Assembly (NCBI GenBank): GCA_022729855.1
Contig: DZBG01000019.1
Location: forward strand, 1 to 34,426
Length of the DNA stretch: 34,426 nt
From: Bdellovibrio sp.
Lineage (GTDB): Bacteria; Bdellovibrionota; Bacteriovoracia; Bacteriovoracales; Bacteriovoracaceae
Direction of reading: 5' to 3'
Positions within the stretch are counted from its first letter, which is position 1. Every line of letters starts with the position of its first letter. Under the pieces are notes generated by a model. That model had not been told where the DNA came from and did not search any database. It saw only the letters and a list, made by a program, of their open reading frames with translations. Shown piece after piece: positions 1 to 7,510 of the stretch. A program made the translations under genes and the position numbers.

Positions 1-47
1 AAATCAGCAACTTAAATGTGGAGTTGCACTAGGAAAAATTTTTCGGG
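1..47 (+). repeat. Left copy of 47-bp terminal inverted repeat
   Basis: Bases 1-47 are the perfect reverse complement of 34374-34420. The repeat contains an internal palindrome, GAAAAATTTTTC, at 34-45. It may extend left of the window. The reading frame of the PPDK-type gene runs into this repeat and stops at bases 4-6, so the last residues of that protein are encoded by repeat sequence. This could be a dispersed repeat, the edge of a mobile element, or the point where two contig ends share the same graph node. Confidence 0.95.
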
Positions 48-1205
48 TTTTAAAATAGATAGGAAAATGCCCTGTCATGAGTTCGCAATCATCGAACTCT
101 TTCCAAAGATGAATCATAACGGGAACAGCGTTGATAAGAGTCTGAATGGTGAGTTTTGTTTTTAAAGGCCCAGAGTCTCCGTAATCTTTTAGAATACCTA
201 AGTCTTTATCAAAATCTTCTTCATTAAAATCAGGCAGTCTTGCCAGCCCCTCTTTAACAGCTTCAGCATTCCAGTACCCGCGGCCATAATAATAATACAT
301 CCACTGAATACTTTGCCCATTTGGAAGAAGTTTAATCCTTTCAAAATATCCACCCATTGAAGGTTGTAAGGCCAACTGATAGGCAGAATACATAAGTGGA
401 GTACAAACCCTGGCAGAAATCCCTCCATCTTTTAAATCTGAATCTGTGAGCTCTGGTACATCTTTTCGCGGTTTAAACTCTGTAATGGGTCTTGCTTGTA
501 GTATCCAAAGTTTATCGTTTTCATCAATGGCCCATTCTATATCTTGAGGAAGTCCATAATGGGCCTGAATACCAATGGCCGCTTTTATTAAATCTTCAAT
601 AGTCTTTGGACTTAACCTGGTGTCTTCATTATTTATTGTTTCTTGAAGTGTCTGTTTCGTATCTCGATGCGCACGATAAAGAGTCGGTGTCACATGTCCT
701 GATACCAGTCTCTCACCAAGACCTGCACAACACTCAATATAAATTTCTTCTTCTTTCCCCTCTAGTGGGTGAACTGTAAAAAGCACTCCCGATATTTTTG
801 ATTGAATTTGCTTTTGAATAAGCACACTCATCTTAGCAAGTTTTGGATCGATCCCTTTTTGGGAAAAATAGTCTGCCACCCTTGGATGATGGACAGATTG
901 AAAACAATCTTTGATTGATTTCAAGAGCAATTCTTCTGACGCAACTCCAAGATAAGTTTCATAGAGTCCCGCAAAACTTGCTCCCTCTAAGTCCTCTAAG
1001 GCACCGCTAGATCTTACGGCAACAGGAAAACCACCAATCTTTTGAATCGATTCAAGTAAGCCACTCTTATTCAACTGACTATCAGTAAGAACAAAACCTA
1101 AGGGAACCCAATGGAGTAAAGTTCAATTAAATTTTTGGCCTTATTGCCTAAGGACTCCAAAGATTCGATTTTCTCGGCCAACTCACTAAAGATAGAATAA
1201 TTCAT
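4..1205 (-). pseudogene. Broken PEP/pyruvate-binding (PPDK/PEP-synthase type) gene
   Basis: The frame from 1074 (TTG) to 4 encodes the ATP-grasp PEP/pyruvate-binding domain of phosphoenolpyruvate synthase and pyruvate phosphate dikinase. It shows GGFPVAVRSSGALEDLEGASFAG-like text and the late motif DIEWAIDENDKLWILQARPI, which is typical of this fold. The missing N-terminus lies just upstream in another frame: from ATG 1203-1205 it reads SLGNKAKNLIELYSIG, then hits a stop, while the main frame continues VPLGFVLTDSQLNKSG. A single lost base in the G run at 1107-1109 would join them. The C-terminal phosphohistidine and PEP-binding domains are absent, because the frame enters the terminal inverted repeat and ends with an unrelated tail. 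It is therefore both frameshifted and truncated. Whether the damage is biological or from assembly cannot be decided here. Confidence 0.75.
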
Positions 1206-1215
1206 ATGAATTATT
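1196..1215. promoter_or_regulatory. 20-bp perfect palindrome between divergent genes
   Basis: AATAATTCATATGAATTATT is a perfect palindrome centred between 1205 and 1206. It contains both apparent start codons: the leftward ATG of the PPDK-type gene (1203-1205) and the rightward ATG of the nucleotidyltransferase-like gene (1206-1208). Two real starts cannot abut without a promoter or ribosome site, so at least one start is probably wrong. The palindrome may be an operator for a dimeric regulator. Confidence 0.5.
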
Positions 1216-2222
1216 ATCGGAGTACAGTGCCAAATAATGAATTTTGTGGATTAATAAACTTGATGAAAAATTCTTTATTTCAGTCAGTATGTTTAGGCCT
1301 AGATACAGTTATCCCAAGGAGGATAACCAAAACTCTTTATTACCCGAGTTTTTTGATTTTTCAAATTTTGTGTAAATTTCATTTTTCCAAGAATCTTAAA
1401 CATACTTATTTAAGAAATAGCTTTTTTCTCAATTATTGTGTCTTTGGTCTTAGCGACTACGATTTTGGGATTGTCTTAAAAACAAGGGCCAGCGTTAAAG
1501 ACTGGAACTGTTTTTATCAAAACTTCAAACGATTGAAATTTATTTTCCCATTCTGGGGAGAAATTAATCTCTACTGTGAAGATGAGATTGATGACCTTGT
1601 CGCTTTCATCAATCCTATAGAACTGAAAAGAGATCCATATCTTTCAAATAAATTTAAACTTGAGGCTTCACCTGAAGAAAAGTTTGTTTTTCTTAGTAGA
1701 TCCTTATCGACTAATTTTCCGAATTGGAAATTTGAACAAAAAAAGAGATTTAAGTTCTCTACATATTTTGACCTTTGCCAAATGAAATACTCTTCAAAGA
1801 CAGATGTAAAAGAAATGTTAGAAAGTAATCTTTATGAGTTGCTACAAACACCTATTCAAAAAAATTATATACATTTTATTATCCCCTTCCAGAATCTTTT
1901 AAAAAACTCTCCGGATATTTTGTGGGAGCCATCAAGTTCTGAAGTAAAAGTTCTTTTTCCTCAGCACTATTTATGGTTTGAAAGAGAAGAAGGAAATGAA
2001 GAGTTTCTTGGAAGCTTATCTGAATCAGATAAGAGAGTACTTGTTGGACAATTAAACTGGGAGATTTGGGGTTTGATGACTCAACTCTACACTTTTGAAG
2101 GAAAAGATAGTTTTGTCATACACTTAAATAGAATAAAAAAAGTTTTTACAGAGCTGAAGCTCAACCCAATTCAAATCCAGAAGATCGAAAAATTCCTAGC
2201 GATTTATAATACTATTCAATAA
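1206..2222 (+). CDS. Nucleotidyltransferase-like protein of unknown substrate
   Basis: 338 residues. Residues 81-87 (GLSDYDF), followed by a hydrophobic GIVL, resemble the G-[GS]...D-x-D metal-binding hairpin of the pol-beta nucleotidyltransferase superfamily (GxSDxDL), with Asp84 and Asp86 as likely metal ligands. A strand around residues 117-123 (GEINLYCED) could give the third carboxylate. The remainder is mostly helical and not recognisable. No signal peptide is seen. The start at 1206 lies inside a palindrome and lacks a Shine-Dalgarno sequence. Met20 (1263) is an alternative that leaves room for a promoter and keeps the motif. The tail overlaps the end of the convergent radical SAM gene by 27 bases. 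Function assignment is tentative. Confidence 0.55.
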   Translation: MNYYRSTVPNNEFCGLINLMKNSLFQSVCLGLDTVIPRRITKTLYYPSFLIFQILCKFHFSKNLKHTYLRNSFFLNYCVFGLSDYDFGIVLKTRASVKDWNCFYQNFKRLKFIFPFWGEINLYCEDEIDDLVAFINPIELKRDPYLSNKFKLEASPEEKFVFLSRSLSTNFPNWKFEQKKRFKFSTYFDLCQMKYSSKTDVKEMLESNLYELLQTPIQKNYIHFIIPFQNLLKNSPDILWEPSSSEVKVLFPQHYLWFEREEGNEEFLGSLSESDKRVLVGQLNWEIWGLMTQLYTFEGKDSFVIHLNRIKKVFTELKLNPIQIQKIEKFLAIYNTIQ

Positions 2223-3998
2223 TACTGTTTGTTTTCCAGATAACTCTTTTTCACTTAACAAAACCATCGCAGCATCTTCTTCCTGGCTCCAATTCAGTTT
2301 GTGGTAGTTAATTAGCTTCGCAACGATCACTGCTAAGTAATCTTCCATATATGGCAAGTAGCGAAGTATATTACTTCTTAAAACAGGTTCATACTTATTG
2401 TGATCTTTTTGGCATAACCTGTTTATAAGTTCAAATCCGCCTAAGCGAGTCTTTTGATGAGAGAACCAACGCTTAATCCATTCCTCGTTTAAATTGTAAC
2501 CAATATAGTCGAGGTGTACCCCTAATATTGCCCATAAATTATACTCACCGGTGATCATTGTAGAAAAGACATAGTCTCTAATTTGTCTCTGCTTAGCTTC
2601 ATCCTCAATCCATGGTTCAACTTTCGCCCAGATAGAAGGCTCAAAGTCTTCAAACTTTGCATTCATCAGAATATCATGACCAGCTTGATACATATGCTTA
2701 ATATCATCAGGGCATACAAGTTCTTTTATATTTTTTCTGAATTTAAACTGAATAAGATACATAAAGATATCAACCAAACGTTCATTTTTAGTTTTATCAT
2801 CTTTAAAATTCACAGCTTTTTCGAAGTATTCACGTTCAAATCCATGAAAGCCATACTCATTCTTGTCTCCGGCCATATGAGAGTCAATATACTCCAAGGT
2901 TTCTAAATAATATTTTTCAAATATCTCTTTAGTCCAATCGAGGGCCAAAAAAGAAGGATAGAAAATTGGATAACTAACAATCGCAACCTGATCTTGATAT
3001 TCTGATTTTTGTTTATATTCATAAACTTTTTCAAAAAGTCTTTTGATATCAGGAAAGGCAAAAACATTTAATGTAGCAGTAAATCTAAAAAGTGAGCTTG
3101 GAAAACTATCAAATAGTAGATTGAGATTTTTTTCAAAAATATTTAATTTAAGGCCATAGCGTGCTAACTCGCCTCCACTTCCCCAGCCATCTAAACTTGT
3201 AAAGAACTGAAGACTCTTGTAATGCTCACGTGGAATAAGTTTCAATTTTTGAATAAACTTTTCCATTAATTCAACGGGAACACCTAGGTTAGAGTTGAAG
3301 GCTAGGTCTGCGTGTCCCATAGAATTAGTTTTTAACCAATCTAAAAATTTGTCCATCCACTTACTGATGAGAGGCTCTCCCCCAGTAAAACGCATCACCT
3401 GAAAAGTTTTATGATTTAATAAAAACCAATCCCAAAATGCTTTGGCATAAATATGATTTTCATTTTCGTCTAAAAACATATTTTCTAAATTTGTATCAAG
3501 CCAATTGTGATCTTGTGATAAACGATAACTACCAAATTTTTTTGATTCTTTTGCTAAAGATGATGAATTACTAGGTGAACAATAAGTACACATCATTTGA
3601 CATTTATTTCCAAAACTCACTTCAACATAAGTAGGAATAACATCATCGAGCGTTTGCTTTTCTTTATCAAAAAATGGCGCTGACCATTCAGCTGAAGATT
3701 TGAAATGGCGATCAGAGTGATGACCTTTAGCTTCGGCACTCCAACAAACATTGCAGCCAGCTATTTTTTTTCCTTCGAGCATCGCCTTACGTTCATCAAT
3801 AAGTACGGAGTCATTAAATAAATATTTTAAGTCTTTCTTAATAAGATCTGGATCAATTGTTTGTGGTCCACCAAGGCAACAATTATGCCTCTGGCCTACT
3901 TGAAGGTTGAAAAGAACTTGGGACCACTTTGCAGCACAGAAGGAGTCTGAAGTTTCCCGCAATTTTTTATCTGTTTCGTCGGCGCTTAATGTCGTCAT
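2196..3998 (-). CDS. Twitch-domain radical SAM protein
   Basis: 600 residues. The radical SAM cluster motif C133-x3-C137-x2-C140 (CQMMCTYC) follows a beta-strand VEVSFGNKC, and the SAM-contacting GGE lies at 206-208. Upstream, C21, C40-C41, C82 and C85 (GCNVCW) form a second cysteine set, as in twitch or SPASM radical SAM proteins that hold an auxiliary cluster. Here the extra set is N-terminal rather than C-terminal. The last third (about 400-600) has no motif I know. The family does peptide or small-molecule modification, but the substrate is unknown. The start is ATG 3996-3998 with a weak GGAAC upstream. It diverges from the second radical SAM gene across about 100-130 bases and converges with the nucleotidyltransferase-like gene. 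Confidence 0.8.
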   Translation of the reverse strand: MTTLSADETDKKLRETSDSFCAAKWSQVLFNLQVGQRHNCCLGGPQTIDPDLIKKDLKYLFNDSVLIDERKAMLEGKKIAGCNVCWSAEAKGHHSDRHFKSSAEWSAPFFDKEKQTLDDVIPTYVEVSFGNKCQMMCTYCSPSNSSSLAKESKKFGSYRLSQDHNWLDTNLENMFLDENENHIYAKAFWDWFLLNHKTFQVMRFTGGEPLISKWMDKFLDWLKTNSMGHADLAFNSNLGVPVELMEKFIQKLKLIPREHYKSLQFFTSLDGWGSGGELARYGLKLNIFEKNLNLLFDSFPSSLFRFTATLNVFAFPDIKRLFEKVYEYKQKSEYQDQVAIVSYPIFYPSFLALDWTKEIFEKYYLETLEYIDSHMAGDKNEYGFHGFEREYFEKAVNFKDDKTKNERLVDIFMYLIQFKFRKNIKELVCPDDIKHMYQAGHDILMNAKFEDFEPSIWAKVEPWIEDEAKQRQIRDYVFSTMITGEYNLWAILGVHLDYIGYNLNEEWIKRWFSHQKTRLGGFELINRLCQKDHNKYEPVLRSNILRYLPYMEDYLAVIVAKLINYHKLNWSQEEDAAMVLLSEKELSGKQTVLLNSIINR

Positions 3999-4027
3999 AT
4001 TTGTTCCATCAATTTTATTAAGAAATC

Positions 4028-4056
4028 TTGTCTTCGTATATTTTCAATATTAAATT
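4028..4056 (+). promoter_or_regulatory. Candidate sigma-70 promoter for second radical SAM gene
   Basis: TTGTCT (4028-4033), a 17-base spacer and TAAATT (4051-4056) fit a housekeeping promoter. It would start RNA near 4063, about 20 bases before a clear AGGAAAAGG ribosome site at 4084-4092. This is a prediction from sequence match only. Confidence 0.35.
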
Positions 4057-4128
4057 ATTCTATATGTTTCACAACTATGTAACAGGAAAAGGTTAAACAT
4101 CAAAAGACTCAATCTTATTTTACGCCTA

Positions 4129-5127
4129 TTGAAAGCTAATCTTAATATAAATAAACATCCTTTCAAATATTTTGTAGTAGTTACAAAGTCATGCACTTCT
4201 AGATGTATAAACTGTCATATCTGGAAGGAAAAGGTTGAGGACGAGCTTTCTATCGATGAATTTCGGCAAATGGCCAAAAAAGCAGGCAAAAATTTGTATT
4301 GGTTAAACCTGTCAGGTGGAGAACCAACCGATAGAGAAGATTTGACGCAAATTATTACCGAGTTTATTGATCACTGCCCTAATCTTCAGATTCTTAACTT
4401 CACGACAAATGGGTTAAATTATGAAAATTTAGAAACCGTTTTAGATTTCATCTCCAAAAGTAACATATCCACTGTCGCTATCAATATCAGCATCGATGGA
4501 CCTCCACAAACTCATAATCTAATTAGAGGGACAAAAGACGGTTTTGAGATGGCCATCAAGGCTTACAAGTTAATCTTAAAATATCCTAAGTTTAAATCTT
4601 CAGTGGCGATGACTTTGTTTCCTAATAATTTTAAACTAATCGGCCAAACGATTGAGGCAATTCAAGAACATGTGCCAAATTTTTCTTCAAAGAAATTACA
4701 CCTTAATTTCCCACACAACTCAGACCATTATTATGGGAATGCAGCTATTTCCTATGATCAACGAATAGACTTAGATTACATAAAACCATTTATGAAAAAA
4801 GGAAACTCCTTGTTCTCTCTTTCTCAATTCGTAGAAAAAATTTATCAAAAGAAGCTTTTCACTTTTCTCAAAACAAAAAGCATTCCCATGAGCTGCGCAG
4901 CTATTAAGTCGAATATTTATATTTCTGAGAAAGGAGATGTTTATCCCTGCACAATTTGGGATAAGAAGTTAGGATCGCTTAGAGACCACGAATTTCAGCT
5001 TGATAAAATTATTAATAGCCCACTAGCTGTTCAAACTCTTGAAGAAATAAGATTAAAGAAATGCCCGAATTGCTGGACTCCATGTGAGGCCTTTCCTTCA
5101 ATTATTACAAATTTAAAATCCATATAA
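4129..5127 (+). CDS. Radical SAM protein with SPASM-like C-terminus
   Basis: 332 residues from TTG 4129. The cluster motif C22-x3-C26-x2-C29 (CTSRCINC) and GGEP (63-66) define a radical SAM core. The C-terminus carries GDVYPC and KKCPNCWTPCEA, a SPASM/twitch-like set of cysteines for an auxiliary 4Fe-4S cluster. Such enzymes modify peptides or sugars or build cofactors; the substrate here is unknown. The TTG start has no ribosome site. The frame stays open upstream, and an ATC codon at 4099 sits 6 bases after AAAAGG (4087-4092). It would add IKRLNLILRLL, a natural-looking start for this family, so the true start may be 4099. The downstream GT-C-like gene overlaps by one base (TAATG), suggesting translational coupling. 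Confidence 0.85.
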   Translation: MKANLNINKHPFKYFVVVTKSCTSRCINCHIWKEKVEDELSIDEFRQMAKKAGKNLYWLNLSGGEPTDREDLTQIITEFIDHCPNLQILNFTTNGLNYENLETVLDFISKSNISTVAINISIDGPPQTHNLIRGTKDGFEMAIKAYKLILKYPKFKSSVAMTLFPNNFKLIGQTIEAIQEHVPNFSSKKLHLNFPHNSDHYYGNAAISYDQRIDLDYIKPFMKKGNSLFSLSQFVEKIYQKKLFTFLKTKSIPMSCAAIKSNIYISEKGDVYPCTIWDKKLGSLRDHEFQLDKIINSPLAVQTLEEIRLKKCPNCWTPCEAFPSIITNLKSI

Positions 5128-6695
5128 TGAATCGATTTTTATTCTGCTTCGTCATTTTAGTTTCATTTATTTACTCTTACGATATAAGAGATACATATGA
5201 CTTGCCCGTATTTGACGAAACATTATATGTACAAGGTAGATATAATGTTTTTACAGATTGGGGACCGCTCTATCAGTACTGCTACTATATTCTGAACAAA
5301 ATAACTAATTCCCGAATTGATAGCTTCTATATAATGCTCCCCTTGCTCAGTTTCATTCTTGTTCCACTTGCTATTTATTTTTTGTCACTTCGTTTCATAA
5401 AAGAGAAATCGACCTCGTGTATATTGGCGATTTGGAGCATGCTCGCACAATGGAACTTTCCTTCTGATCCGAAGATTCAAATTTTTAACTTTTGCCTTAT
5501 TTCTCTAGGATTTCTTGCTCGAGTCTCTAACTCCAAATTTTCATTTATCGGAAAATGTTTTTCATATTTTATTTTTTCGATGAGCATTTTTTGTCGAACT
5601 GATAATATTGTTATTTTAATTACAGTTCTTTGTTTTGATCTTTATTGGTATTTAAAAGAAAAGAAAATCAAAGAAAGTATATTAGCATTTGCTGTTCCTA
5701 CAATTACCTACATCTCATTTTTGTTTATTTTTGGATCACCATTCAGTCCAACACGTACATGGTATGCATTTATTGACCACTTTTCTTGGAAGAATCCAGA
5801 GTATTTTAGAGAACAAATTAATAATGGTGTTGGTATATATAACGCACTTAATGTTTTTTTCGATGGGGCCAGCTCAATTCCTGAGGCATTCATAAACAGA
5901 CCAATTGAAGTCACCCTCCACTTTTTTAAAAACTTACTAACACTCCCGAATTCCTTACTTAATAACTTCAAGTTTCTCTATCTCGGTCAATACTCCCTAC
6001 TCTTTTTCTTATTGCTCATTTTTATATTATTATCAAACGATAATTCAAAAATTAAACATCAAGAAAAGAAAAACTCATTTGAGTTTTATCTTTTCATTAC
6101 AGCAATTACACTTAAGGTATTCGTTACTGCAATATTACTCCAGGCGCTCCCTAAGTATATTTTTGAACTAAATATTATTATTCTTTTTTCTATTGCTTAT
6201 TTTGCTCCCACCATAAAAGAATCATTAATTTTAAAAACTAGAAATATAGCAACCCTCGTCTTTATTTTTTTATTAATCATAAGCCCTTTTCTACTTAAGC
6301 ACCCAGTCTACAAGCACCGCTTCCCCATAAACCTAACATTAGAAAAAACTCAGCAAATTATAAAAGATCGCCCAGTGAATCTAATATTGTGCAATGATGC
6401 ATTTCTAACTTGGACCAACAGCTCCATCCCTATGATTAATCTGTGGGCTGATCACAGACATGACGAACTAATCAAAAATGACCTCAAACTCTTTCTTAAC
6501 AAAATGAAAGTGGATTTGATAATAATTGAAGATATCCATCGTCACCTAACAGAATTACAAGGGTTTAAGCATCAGTGGCTCAACTTTGAGAACAATTGGG
6601 AAGACTATGGCTACGACCTATACTTTAGAGATCAAAACAATACGATCTCAATATATGTCGCGCGTCAAAAAGATCCCGTAACGTCTACTGAGTAA
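5127..6695 (+). CDS. Polytopic membrane protein, GT-C glycosyltransferase-like
   Basis: 522 residues rich in Phe, Ile and Leu, with roughly ten predicted membrane spans between residues 1 and about 400, then a soluble domain of about 120 residues. An acidic pair, D30-E31, follows the first span in PVFDETLYV. This is the place where GT-C lipid-sugar glycosyltransferases (PMT/ArnT type) carry their catalytic carboxylate. The C-terminal domain (NLILCNDAFLTW...LIIIED) looks like the periplasmic domain of such enzymes. It is coupled to the preceding radical SAM gene by a one-base overlap. Inference: it transfers a sugar from a polyprenyl carrier to a partner shared with that enzyme. Family assignment is tentative; the membrane nature is certain. 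Confidence 0.6.
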   Translation: MNRFLFCFVILVSFIYSYDIRDTYDLPVFDETLYVQGRYNVFTDWGPLYQYCYYILNKITNSRIDSFYIMLPLLSFILVPLAIYFLSLRFIKEKSTSCILAIWSMLAQWNFPSDPKIQIFNFCLISLGFLARVSNSKFSFIGKCFSYFIFSMSIFCRTDNIVILITVLCFDLYWYLKEKKIKESILAFAVPTITYISFLFIFGSPFSPTRTWYAFIDHFSWKNPEYFREQINNGVGIYNALNVFFDGASSIPEAFINRPIEVTLHFFKNLLTLPNSLLNNFKFLYLGQYSLLFFLLLIFILLSNDNSKIKHQEKKNSFEFYLFITAITLKVFVTAILLQALPKYIFELNIIILFSIAYFAPTIKESLILKTRNIATLVFIFLLIISPFLLKHPVYKHRFPINLTLEKTQQIIKDRPVNLILCNDAFLTWTNSSIPMINLWADHRHDELIKNDLKLFLNKMKVDLIIIEDIHRHLTELQGFKHQWLNFENNWEDYGYDLYFRDQNNTISIYVARQKDPVTSTE

Positions 6696-6697
6696 TA

Positions 6698-6802
6698 TTG
6701 ACTTTCCCTCTGTTTTACCTTAAAAAGAACCTTCATTATTTATTCGCCTAGGGCCACAAAGAGGTTTAAACCTCCCCGACAGGCGGTGTTCAAGGAGTAC
6801 AT
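6698..6802 (+). promoter_or_regulatory. rplU promoter and structured leader
   Basis: TTGACT (6698-6703), 17 bases, then TAAAAA (6721-6726) is a plausible promoter. The leader can fold: CGCCT (6745-6749) pairs with AGGCG (6781-6785) around a perfect palindrome, GAGGTTTAAACCTC (6761-6774). A clear AAGGAG precedes the rplU ATG. Structured L21 leaders that control ribosomal protein operons are known in other bacteria. Whether this one is homologous was not tested. Confidence 0.4.
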
Positions 6803-7156
6803 ATGTACAGTGTTGTTGAAATTAAAGGTCACCAGTACAAAGTTAATGCTGGGGACTTAATCGATGTTGAAAAAATCGACGCAGAAGTTGGAAAAACAGT
6901 TGATCTAGACCAAGTTCTTCTAGTTGGTGGTGAATCTACTCTTGTTGGTCTTCCAACAGTTAAAGGTGCAAAAGTTGTAGCTCAAGTTGTTCGTCAAGCA
7001 CGTACACGTAAGCTAATCGTTTTCACTAGAAAGCCAGGTTCATACCGTAAGAAAAACGGTCACCGTCAGCATTACACAGGTCTTCTTATCACTGAGATTC
7101 ATGATGGTAAGGGTGGCGTTGTTAAAGCTGAAGCTAAAGCAAAGAAAACAAAATAA
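6803..7156 (+). CDS. rplU: 50S ribosomal protein L21
   Basis: 117 residues. It starts MYSVVEIKGHQYKVNAGD and contains the conserved RKPGSYRKKNGHRQHYT segment of bacterial L21, which binds 23S rRNA in the large subunit. The length is slightly above the usual 103 because of an Ala/Lys-rich tail. A good AAGGAG ribosome site lies 5-6 bases upstream of the ATG. rpmA follows 29 bases later, the near-universal rplU-rpmA order. Expression is probably governed by the promoter and folded leader at 6698-6802. Confidence 0.97.
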   Translation: MYSVVEIKGHQYKVNAGDLIDVEKIDAEVGKTVDLDQVLLVGGESTLVGLPTVKGAKVVAQVVRQARTRKLIVFTRKPGSYRKKNGHRQHYTGLLITEIHDGKGGVVKAEAKAKKTK

Positions 7157-7185
7157 TTAAAAACTAAAGTTTAGGAGATACATAT

Positions 7186-7440
7186 ATGGCTCACAAGAAA
7201 TCGGGTGGTAGTACATCTAACGGTCGTGACTCTAACCCAAAAATGCGCGGTGTAAAAAAATTCGGTGGCGAAGTTGTTTCTACAGGAATGATTATCGTTC
7301 GTCAGAAAGGAACTAAGTTCCACCCAGGTACAAACGTAAAGATGGGTCGTGACTTCACGATCTATGCTATGTGCCCAGGTAACGTAAAATTTTCTTTCTA
7401 CAATAAATCGACAAAAATCATTTCGGTTATTCCAGCTTAA
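7186..7440 (+). CDS. rpmA: 50S ribosomal protein L27
   Basis: 84 residues starting [19 protein letters not shown], the flexible N-terminal arm of L27 that reaches toward the peptidyl transferase centre. It is followed by the [22 protein letters not shown] core. The length is typical. There is no Firmicutes-type cleavable extension. The ribosome site is TTTAGGAGATACATAT just before the ATG. A strong terminator closes the rplU-rpmA unit 30 bases downstream. Confidence 0.97.
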   Translation: MAHKKSGGSTSNGRDSNPKMRGVKKFGGEVVSTGMIIVRQKGTKFHPGTNVKMGRDFTIYAMCPGNVKFSFYNKSTKIISVIPA

Positions 7441-7442
7441 TT

Positions 7443-7456
7443 GATCTTTAAAGATC
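7443..7456. other. 14-bp perfect palindrome after rpmA
   Basis: GATCTTTAAAGATC directly follows the rpmA stop codon and precedes the terminator. It could form a small hairpin in the 3' untranslated RNA or bind a dimeric protein. No function is known. Confidence 0.4.
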
Positions 7457-7470
7457 TTTAGGATACAGAA

Positions 7471-7497
7471 GGGAGCAAAGTAATTTGCTCCCTTTTT
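7471..7497 (+). terminator. Intrinsic terminator after rpmA
   Basis: GGGAGCAAA (7471-7479), loop GTAA, TTTGCTCCC (7484-7492) and then five T residues: a 9-bp perfect stem with a U-tract. It separates ribosomal protein expression from obgE, which starts only 13 bases later. obgE must therefore depend on read-through or on a promoter within rpmA. Confidence 0.9.
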
Positions 7498-7510
7498 CAT
7501 TTTAGGCATT

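Noticed and set aside
4065-4072. TGTTTCAC half of a parS-like site
   Set aside because: The second half of the palindrome is absent, and it lies 13 kb from parB.
5708-5971. Minus-strand frame inside the GT-C-like gene
   Set aside because: Shadow of a membrane-protein gene; hydrophobic antisense frames are common there.
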